Source: Pseudolabrys sp. (GTDB lineage Bacteria > Pseudomonadota > Alphaproteobacteria > Rhizobiales > Xanthobacteraceae). From it: a stretch of DNA of 36,056 nucleotides. Where the stretch lies: NCBI GenBank assembly GCA_022843325.1, contig JALHNV010000035.1, positions 1-36,056 of the forward strand, read 5' to 3'. The notes below the pieces were generated by a model, which worked only from the letters and a program-made list of their open reading frames with translations, made no database searches and was not told the origin of the DNA. A program made the translations under genes and the position numbers. Positions within the stretch are counted from its first letter, which is position 1; the number at the start of each line of letters is the position of its first letter. Below, piece after piece: positions 30,570 through 36,056 of this stretch.

Positions 30570-31755
30570 CGCCGCACGGGAAACCTGGATCACAGGTATC
30601 GGCATCGTCTCCAGCCTCGGCGAAGGGCCGCAGGCTCACTGGCAGAAACTGATGGAGGCACAGCCCGGCGCCGACGCGTCAGCCTTCGCACCTTTCCTGG
30701 TCCATCCCCTCGCCCCGATCAATTTCGACGCGCAGATCCCCAAGAAGGGCGATCAGCGCCAGATGGAAATGTGGCAGCGGATCGGCACTTACGCCGCCGG
30801 GCTGGCGCTGGACTCGGCCGGCGTCAAAGGCCAGACCGAGATTCTTTCCCGCATGGACATGATCGTCGCTGCCGCCGGTGGTGAGCGCGACCTCGCGGTT
30901 GACGGCGCCATTCTGACCGGCATGCCGAAGGCCGACAATCCCGCCGCTTTTCTCAACGAGCGGCTGATGAGCGATCTGCGGCCAACGCTGTTTCTGGCGC
31001 AGCTCTCCAACTTGCTGGCCGGCAATATCTCGATCGTGCATGGCGTCACCGGATCTTCACGAACGTTCATGGGCGAGGAATCGTCCGGCGTGAACGCCGT
31101 ACGGATTGCGCTGTCGCGCATTGCCGCGGGCCAGAGCGATATCGCGCTGGTGGGCGGCTCGCATAACGGCGAGCGGCCCGATCTTCTGATGCTCTACGAA
31201 TTCGCCGGCCTTGGCATGAAGGACAAGTTCGCACCGGTCTGGGAACGCGGCACAAAGGGCAGCTTTGCGCTGGGTTCTATTGGCGCCTTTCTGGTGATCG
31301 AAGCGCGCGAGCATGCCGAAGCGCGCGGCGCCAAGCCGATGGCGCGCCTCAGCGCCGTTGTTGCCGACCGCGCCAAACGCAAACCGGGCGACGTCACCGC
31401 CATGCTCGAGAAACTCTGGAGCGCGATCAAGGACAGGGTCATGCCGGATCGCACCGCGGTCATTTCCGGCGCCAGCGGCGCCGAACCCGCCACCGGTGAA
31501 GAACGCGCCTTTCTCGAAGGGCACCGCGACCTTGCCGTCCGCGCCACCGGGTCCTATCTCGGACATGGACCGGATACGCAGTTTCCCATGAATGTGGCCC
31601 TCGCCACGATCGCGCTCGGCCATGGTCGTTTGTTTCCGCCCTGTGACTCGACCGGTCTGGAGCGGCCAATGACAGGGGATTTGCGCCAGGTTCTGGTGAC
31701 CGGCGTCGGCCACTGGCGGGGCGAAGGCCTCGCATTGCTCGAACGGGTCGACTGA
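30562..31755 (+). CDS. fabF2XL: Ketosynthase-like protein lacking catalytic residues (FabF2XL)
   Basis: This 397-aa thiolase-fold protein is the partner of the next gene. The fold pattern is kept (WITGIGIVSSLGEG at the start; IAAGQSDIALVGGS; a GxxGEE region). The active-site Cys of KAS enzymes is replaced: TGSSRTF (residues 163-169) aligns with TACASG, giving Ser165. The first catalytic His is also lost (SGASGAEP for NAHGTGTP), and the Lys of NKSMIGH is replaced, although a GH is kept. It should not condense by itself. The likely role is a chain-length-factor-like partner of FabF1XL, by analogy with polyketide KS-beta. I chose the ATG at 30562, in the fabZXL overlap. Confidence 0.88.
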   Translation: MADAARETWITGIGIVSSLGEGPQAHWQKLMEAQPGADASAFAPFLVHPLAPINFDAQIPKKGDQRQMEMWQRIGTYAAGLALDSAGVKGQTEILSRMDMIVAAAGGERDLAVDGAILTGMPKADNPAAFLNERLMSDLRPTLFLAQLSNLLAGNISIVHGVTGSSRTFMGEESSGVNAVRIALSRIAAGQSDIALVGGSHNGERPDLLMLYEFAGLGMKDKFAPVWERGTKGSFALGSIGAFLVIEAREHAEARGAKPMARLSAVVADRAKRKPGDVTAMLEKLWSAIKDRVMPDRTAVISGASGAEPATGEERAFLEGHRDLAVRATGSYLGHGPDTQFPMNVALATIALGHGRLFPPCDSTGLERPMTGDLRQVLVTGVGHWRGEGLALLERVD

Positions 31756-31767
31756 AGGAGCGCGGCA

Positions 31768-33039
31768 ATGACATCGACCAGAGACAAGTTCGGCCGGCCG
31801 ATCGTCGTCGTGACCGGCGTCGGCGTCGTTACGTCACTGGGCGCTGGCAAGGTCGATAACTGGGCCAAGCTGACCGCCGGCGAATCCGGCATCCGCGCCA
31901 TCACCCGCTTCCCCACCGACGGCCTCAAGACCCGGATCGCCGGCACCATCGACTTCCTGCCGCCGCAGTCCTGTACCGCGGCTTTGTCCGAGCAGTTCGC
32001 CGATCTGGCTGCCGAAGAAGCGGTGACCCAATCCGGCATCGGCACGCGGGGCGCCTTCCCGGGCCCGCTGTTCGTCGCCGTGCCGCCGATCGAAGTCGAA
32101 TGGCCGCAACGGCTTGAGGTCGGTGCCCAGACCGGCGCCAACGACAAAGTGGACTACAACGATCTGCTGCGCGTCAGCGCGCAGTTCCCGGCTTTCCATC
32201 GCCGCTTCATGTTCGGCTCGGTGGCTGAAACGCTGGCGGAAAAGTTCGGCACCCAGGGTTCGCCGATTTCGCTGTCGACGGCCTGCGCCTCCGGCGCCAG
32301 CGCGATCCAGCTCGGCGTCGAGGCGATCCGCCGCGGTGAAACGGATGCCGCGCTCTGCATCGGCACCGACGGATCGATCAATCCGGAATCGGTGATCCGC
32401 TTCTCGCTGCTGTCGGCGCTGTCGACCAGCAATGACGCGCCGGCCGGCGCCGCACGCCCCTTCGCCAAGAACCGCGACGGCTTTGTGATGGCCGAAGGCG
32501 CCGGCGCGCTGGTGCTGGAAAGCTATGACGCGGCCCGCGCCCGCGGCGCGACCATTCTCGGCGTGCTCGAAGGCTGTGGTGAGATGGCCGACGCCTTCCA
32601 CCGCACCCGCTCGAGCCCGGACGGCAAGCCGATCATCGGCTGCATTGCCAATGCCATCAAGGATGCCGGCCTGACGCCCGCGGACATCGACTACGTCAAT
32701 GCGCACGGCACGGGCACGCCGGAAAACGACAAGATGGAATATCTCGGCGTCTCGACGGTCCTCGGCGAGCGCATGAAGACGGTGCCGATCTCGTCGAACA
32801 AGTCGATGATCGGCCACACGCTGTCCGCGGCCGGCGCCATCGAGGCGGTGATTTCCATCCTCACGCTGCAGCATCAGCGCATTCCGCCAACCATCAATTA
32901 CGAACAACCGGACCCGGCGATCCCGCTCGACGTCGTGCCGTTCAAGGCGCGCGATGCGCGCGTCACCCACGCCATATCCAACTCTTTCGGCTTCGGCGGG
33001 CAAAACGTCTCGCTGGTGATGGGGCTTGAGCCCGCTTGA
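31768..33039 (+). CDS. fabF1XL: Beta-ketoacyl-ACP synthase II (FabF1XL)
   Basis: This 423-aa condensing enzyme extends acyl-AcpXL by two carbons per cycle. The catalytic triad is complete: Cys173 (STACASGAS), His313 (NAHGTGTP) and His350 with Lys345 (SSNKSMIGHTLSAAGAIEA in part). The N-terminus VVVTGVGVVTSLGAG is typical. AAGGAG precedes the ATG and the gene lies 12 nt after its inactive partner, so the two should be made in similar amounts. The C-terminal GFGGQN motif is present. Specificity for very long chains is inferred from the cluster. Confidence 0.95.
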   Translation: MTSTRDKFGRPIVVVTGVGVVTSLGAGKVDNWAKLTAGESGIRAITRFPTDGLKTRIAGTIDFLPPQSCTAALSEQFADLAAEEAVTQSGIGTRGAFPGPLFVAVPPIEVEWPQRLEVGAQTGANDKVDYNDLLRVSAQFPAFHRRFMFGSVAETLAEKFGTQGSPISLSTACASGASAIQLGVEAIRRGETDAALCIGTDGSINPESVIRFSLLSALSTSNDAPAGAARPFAKNRDGFVMAEGAGALVLESYDAARARGATILGVLEGCGEMADAFHRTRSSPDGKPIIGCIANAIKDAGLTPADIDYVNAHGTGTPENDKMEYLGVSTVLGERMKTVPISSNKSMIGHTLSAAGAIEAVISILTLQHQRIPPTINYEQPDPAIPLDVVPFKARDARVTHAISNSFGFGGQNVSLVMGLEPA

Positions 33040-33103
33040 GCGCGTGATCCTTCGGCCGAATCGGTAGAGCGCACAACCACAACAAAGAGGCAGCGACTTC
33101 GCG

Positions 33104-34126
33104 ATGCGCGCACTCCAGCTAATCGGCGACCGCCAGCTTGAACTCGTCGACCTGCCCGCCCCGCCGCCGCCTGGCGACGGCGAAGTCCAGGTCCGCATCA
33201 AGGCGGTGGCGCTCAATCATCTCGACGTCTGGGGCTTCCGCGGCATGGCTTTCGCCAAGCGCAAGCTGCCGCTGGTCGTCGGCGCCGAAGCCTCGGGCGA
33301 GATTGCCGCGGTCGGCGGCGGAGTCTCCGGCTTCAGGGCGGGCGACAAGGTGGTGTCCTACGGCGCCATGACCTGCGGCACGTGCGCGGCCTGCCGCGAA
33401 GGCCGCGACAATCTGTGTGAGAACGTCGCCGGCATCATGGGCTTTCATATCGACGGCTTCGCGCGAGAGCTGATCAACCTGCCGGCGCGGCTAATCGTTC
33501 CGGTGCCGGACGGGGTATCGCTGCGCGATGCCGCCTGTGCCCCCATCGCCTTCGGCACGACCGAGCACATGCTGTTCGACAACGCCAAACTGCGGCCTGG
33601 CGAGACCATTCTGGTGCACGCCGGCGGCTCCGGTATCGGCTCTGTCGCCATCAAGATGGCCAAGGCGATCGGCTGCACCGTCATCACCACCGTCGGCGAC
33701 GAAGCCAAAGCAGAAAAGGCCAAAGCGCTCGGCGCCGACCACGTCATCAACTACAAGACCGAGCGCTTCGAGGGCGTGACGCGCAAGCTCACAGCCAAGA
33801 AGGGCGTCGATGTCGTGTTCGAGCATGTCGGCGGCGAAGGCTTCAACGCGTCGCTGTTCGTGCTCAAGCGCGGCGGCCGGCTGGTCACCTGCGGCTCGAC
33901 CGCGGGGCCGACCGTGACCATCAATCTGATGCAGCTGTTCCAGCAGCAGTACAAGATATTCGGTTCGTTCGGCTGCGCCATTCGCAATGTCCGCGATAGC
34001 CTGTCGAAGATCGCCGCCGGCATGGCGCCGATCATCGACAGTGAATTCGCGCTCGCCGACTTCGAGCAGGGCCTGGCGCGGCTCGAGGGCCGTCAGGTGT
34101 TCGGCAAGGTCATCGTCAACTTCTGA
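33104..34126 (+). CDS. adhXL: Medium-chain alcohol dehydrogenase-like reductase (AdhXL)
   Basis: This 340-aa MDR-family oxidoreductase is probably NAD(P)H-dependent. The structural zinc lobe is present: Cys91, Cys94, Cys97 and Cys105 (CGTCAACREGRDNLC). The Rossmann fold begins HAGGSGIGSVAIKMAKA near residue 171. The catalytic zinc ligands are not seen: the usual Cys is Asn38 (ALNHLDVW) and GHE is GAE (residues 60-62). It may thus act like a quinone-oxidoreductase or enoyl reductase, although its partners are annotated as alcohol dehydrogenases. In the Rhizobium cluster it is AdhXL, needed for the very-long-chain acid; the exact step is unclear. It starts 64 nt after fabF1XL. Confidence 0.88.
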   Translation: MRALQLIGDRQLELVDLPAPPPPGDGEVQVRIKAVALNHLDVWGFRGMAFAKRKLPLVVGAEASGEIAAVGGGVSGFRAGDKVVSYGAMTCGTCAACREGRDNLCENVAGIMGFHIDGFARELINLPARLIVPVPDGVSLRDAACAPIAFGTTEHMLFDNAKLRPGETILVHAGGSGIGSVAIKMAKAIGCTVITTVGDEAKAEKAKALGADHVINYKTERFEGVTRKLTAKKGVDVVFEHVGGEGFNASLFVLKRGGRLVTCGSTAGPTVTINLMQLFQQQYKIFGSFGCAIRNVRDSLSKIAAGMAPIIDSEFALADFEQGLARLEGRQVFGKVIVNF

Positions 34127-34136
34127 GGCGCGAGGC

Positions 34137-35102
34137 ATGAGCGCGATCAAACGGCGGTTGCGCCGCGACGCCAAGCGCGCCGGCAACGCGCTGGTGGGCG
34201 CCCTCGCGATCGGCCTCATCAAGGGGCTGCGCCTGGTCAAGCCGGACTGGATGATCAACACCGGCGGCTGGCTGATGCGCCACATCGGGCCGCTGTTGCG
34301 CGAACACCGCATCGGCCGCGCCAATCTGGTCGCCGCCTTCCCGGAAAAATCGCCGGCCGAGATCGACGCCATCATGCGCGGCAGTTGGGATAATATCGGC
34401 CGCATGGGGGCCGAATTCGCCCATCTCGACCGGCTGTGGGATTTCGACCCCGATCACCCGGAGCGGCCGAGCCGTATCGACATCCGCGACGAACACGTCG
34501 CGCACTTCAAGGATCTGCTGGAGGACGGCAAGCCTGCCCTCATCTTTGCCGCCCATCTCGGCAACTGGGAACTGCCGGCCATTGCTGCCGCGACCTACAA
34601 GCTCGACAGCGCAGTGCTGTACCGCCGTCCCAACATTGCCGGCATCGACCGCTGGCTCCAGGATACGCGCGCGGCCAGCATGGGCACGCTCATCGCTACC
34701 AGTCTCGATGCGCCGATGAAGATCGCCGAGGCGCTGGAGCGTGGTGCCCATGTCGGCATGCTCGTCGATCAGTATTACGTGCGCGGCGTGCCGGTGACGT
34801 TTTTCGGCCGCAAGACCCGCGCCAATCCGCTGCTGGCGCGGCTGGCGCAGCATTTCGACTGCCCCATCCATGGCGTGCGGGTGGTGCGGCTACCAGGCAA
34901 CCGCTATCGTCCCGAACTGACGGACGCCATCGCACCGGTGCGCGACGCGCAGGGCAAGATCGACATCGCCGGCACCACGCAGGTCATCATCGGCGTCGTC
35001 GAAGGGTGGGTGCGGGAGCATCCGGAGCAATGGCTCTGGCAACACCGGCGCTGGCGTCCGGAAGACGACGCCAAACCGGCGCCGGCCGGTCCGCCCGCGT
35101 AA
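34137..35102 (+). CDS. lpxXL: Very-long-chain acyltransferase for lipid A (LpxXL)
   Basis: This 321-aa LpxL/HtrB-family enzyme transfers the very-long-chain acyl group from AcpXL to lipid A at the inner membrane. The catalytic HX4E motif is His140 to Glu145 in FAAHLGNWELPAIA. VLYRRPNIAG and GMLVDQYYVRGVPVTFFGRK follow, typical of the family. The N-terminus is basic with a hydrophobic helix (NALVGALAIGLIKGLRL, residues 17-33) that anchors it. I chose the ATG at 34137, 10 nt after the adhXL stop, with GCGAGG ahead; the frame is open upstream inside adhXL. It closes the six-gene cluster. Confidence 0.94.
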   Translation: MSAIKRRLRRDAKRAGNALVGALAIGLIKGLRLVKPDWMINTGGWLMRHIGPLLREHRIGRANLVAAFPEKSPAEIDAIMRGSWDNIGRMGAEFAHLDRLWDFDPDHPERPSRIDIRDEHVAHFKDLLEDGKPALIFAAHLGNWELPAIAAATYKLDSAVLYRRPNIAGIDRWLQDTRAASMGTLIATSLDAPMKIAEALERGAHVGMLVDQYYVRGVPVTFFGRKTRANPLLARLAQHFDCPIHGVRVVRLPGNRYRPELTDAIAPVRDAQGKIDIAGTTQVIIGVVEGWVREHPEQWLWQHRRWRPEDDAKPAPAGPPA

Positions 35103-35250
35103 TCCGGACGGCGCTTGCGCAACGCGTCCATGAGAAGGCGATTCGGCAACTCATTTTTCAGTTTTTTCCCCGCGAATCAGATAGGTGTCTAGTTGCCTTT
35201 TGATGACATGAGGACTGCTGCTTCGGATTGAAACCTTTCAGGGGACACAC

Positions 35251-35961
35251 ATGCGCCTAACCACAATGATTTGTGCAGTTGGTGCGTTTGTAGCTTTTTC
35301 GTCAGTCAGCTCAGTTCATGCCGCGGATATGCCGCGGGCCGTTTACAAAGCACCCGCCTACCTCAGTCCCGTCCCTACCTTCAGTTGGTCGGGACTCTAT
35401 CTCGGCGTCCATGGCGGCTACGGCTGGACCAGATGGACCGGCACCGGCGCGCTCGGCACCGACTCCGTGAACGGCAATGGTTGGCTGGCGGGCGGCCAGA
35501 TCGGCTATAATTACCAGACTGGCCGCTTCGTTCTCGGCATCGAGGGCGACTACTCCTGGGCCAACGTCAAACACGAAACGGCGCTGTTCGCCGGCAACCT
35601 GACGCTCAAGAACGACTACTTCGCCACCGTGACCGGCCGGGTCGGCTACGCCTTCGACAATATCCTGGTCTATGGCAAGGGTGGCGTGGCCTGGACCCGT
35701 GACAAGTGGGACGCAACCGATGGTCTCGGCGGCACCGCCACGGGCGACTTCAACCGCCAGGGCTGGGTTATCGGCGCCGGCGTCGAGTATGCCTTCTGGG
35801 GCAACGTGTCGGCCAAGATCGAATACAACTACCTGTGGTTCAAATCGATCTCGGAGACCTTGACGACAACCGGGGGGCTGGTGGTGGCCGGCACGCCGGA
35901 CGTCAAGCAGCAAACGCACCTGGTCAAGGTCGGTCTGAACTACCGCTTCAATCTGTTCTAG
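35251..35961 (+). CDS. Outer membrane beta-barrel protein (Omp25/RopB-like)
   Basis: This 236-aa protein has a Sec signal (residues 1-24, SSVHA|AD). A short Tyr/Pro-rich linker (AVYKAPAYLSP) and an eight-strand barrel follow: FSWSGLYLGVHGGYGWTRW, GWLAGGQIGYNYQTGRFVLG, YFATVTGRVGYAFDNILVYG, GWVIGAGVEYAFWGNVSAKI and the last strand HLVKVGLNYRFNLF, with the C-terminal Phe used by the Bam complex. This is the porin-like OMP family (DUF-type 'opacity') abundant in Hyphomicrobiales. CAGGGGA lies about 6 nt before the ATG. The AT-rich stretch 35150-35200 may hold its promoter. It is a single-gene unit with a possible terminator after it. Confidence 0.92.
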   Translation: MRLTTMICAVGAFVAFSSVSSVHAADMPRAVYKAPAYLSPVPTFSWSGLYLGVHGGYGWTRWTGTGALGTDSVNGNGWLAGGQIGYNYQTGRFVLGIEGDYSWANVKHETALFAGNLTLKNDYFATVTGRVGYAFDNILVYGKGGVAWTRDKWDATDGLGGTATGDFNRQGWVIGAGVEYAFWGNVSAKIEYNYLWFKSISETLTTTGGLVVAGTPDVKQQTHLVKVGLNYRFNLF

Positions 35962-35979
35962 GCCATCTTCATCGCAATG

Positions 35980-36014
35980 CCCCGGCCCGGCTGATCGCCG
36001 GGCTTGGGGTATTT
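35980..36014 (+). terminator. Probable intrinsic terminator after the OMP gene
   Basis: CCCGGC (35986-35991) pairs with GCCGGG (35997-36002). Outer CCCC (35980-35983) pairs with GGGG (36006-36009). TATTT follows. The stem is bulged and the T-run short. Confidence 0.5.
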
Positions 36015-36018
36015 GCGT

Positions 36019-36056
36019 TCAGCTTTCGGTCGGCAGCCCGGCTTCTTTCCAGGCGA
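36019..36056 (-). CDS. 3' end of an unidentified minus-strand gene (partial)
   Basis: On the minus strand the last codons read AWKEAGLPTES followed by TGA at 36021-36019. The composition looks coding and the stop faces the preceding terminator. Only about 11 residues are visible, so no family can be named. Confidence 0.35.
   Translation of the reverse strand, partial: AWKEAGLPTES

Noticed and set aside
31834-33216. 460-aa open frame antisense to fabF1XL
   Set aside because: It has no domain signature, and fabF1XL has a complete catalytic triad on the other strand.
1-36056. CRISPR array, tRNA, rRNA, insertion sequence or prophage
   Set aside because: I looked for regular spaced repeats, cloverleaf arms, transposase motifs and terminal repeats and found none.

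Overview
The window is high-GC DNA from an alphaproteobacterium, most likely Hyphomicrobiales (Xanthobacteraceae/Nitrobacteraceae-like, e.g. near Bradyrhizobium, Rhodopseudomonas or Pseudolabrys). Three things point there: an intact phyR / nepR-ecfG general stress locus, a six-gene acpXL-lpxXL cluster for very-long-chain fatty acids on lipid A, and the DUF3305/DUF3306/DUF6352/DUF6505 gene set. It reads as ordinary chromosome. I see no insertion sequence, phage, CRISPR array, rRNA or tRNA.

Layout. (1) 1-7.3 kb: an edge-truncated HTH regulator. Then a five-gene minus-strand run (biotin/lipoate ligase-like, DUF6505, DUF6352, DUF3305, DUF3306) in which every junction overlaps by 1 or 4 nt. It is divergent from a 675-aa multi-cluster ferredoxin, which converges on a periplasmic WD40-cytochrome c. 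(2) 7.4-12.8 kb: an exported protein of unknown function, a small SET-domain protein, eutBC (ethanolamine ammonia-lyase) on the minus strand, and a divergent sugar-phosphate-isomerase/kelch pair. (3) 12.8-22.5 kb: the stress-response region. It holds phyR, nepR-ecfG, a GAF-GGDEF cyclase, ligD, a DUF883 protein with a membrane partner, a glycine-zipper lipoprotein, DUF992 and other small proteins. (4) 22.5-26.7 kb: an rlpA-like remnant, a carboxymuconolactone-decarboxylase-family protein, and a DctPQM TRAP transporter behind a sigma-54-type promoter. (5) 26.7-29.6 kb: a DedA/ATP-grasp fusion and a copper-handling pair (Cys/His-rich exported protein and PCuAC). (6) 29.8-35.1 kb: acpXL-fabZXL-fabF2XL-fabF1XL-adhXL-lpxXL. 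(7) 35.2 kb to the end: an Omp25/RopB-like barrel and the tail of a further gene.

The main result of the hunt is a set of sites of one form, GGAAC-N16-CGTT, or GGTT in two cases. This is the known EcfG (sigma-T/RpoE2-type) promoter. The sites lie ahead of phyR, nepR-ecfG, ligD, the DUF883 operon, a glycine-zipper lipoprotein and a small exported protein next to DUF992. All six have exactly a 16-nt spacer, and the phyR and nepR sites stand back to back 8 bp apart. Region 3 therefore looks like a local general-stress regulon carrying its own regulators and a DNA end-joining enzyme.

Other points of interest are the DedA-ATP-grasp fusion, the translationally coupled orphan-family cluster beside the polyferredoxin, a ketosynthase-like partner (FabF2XL) that has lost its catalytic Cys and one His, and a perfect hairpin abutting the SET-gene start codon.
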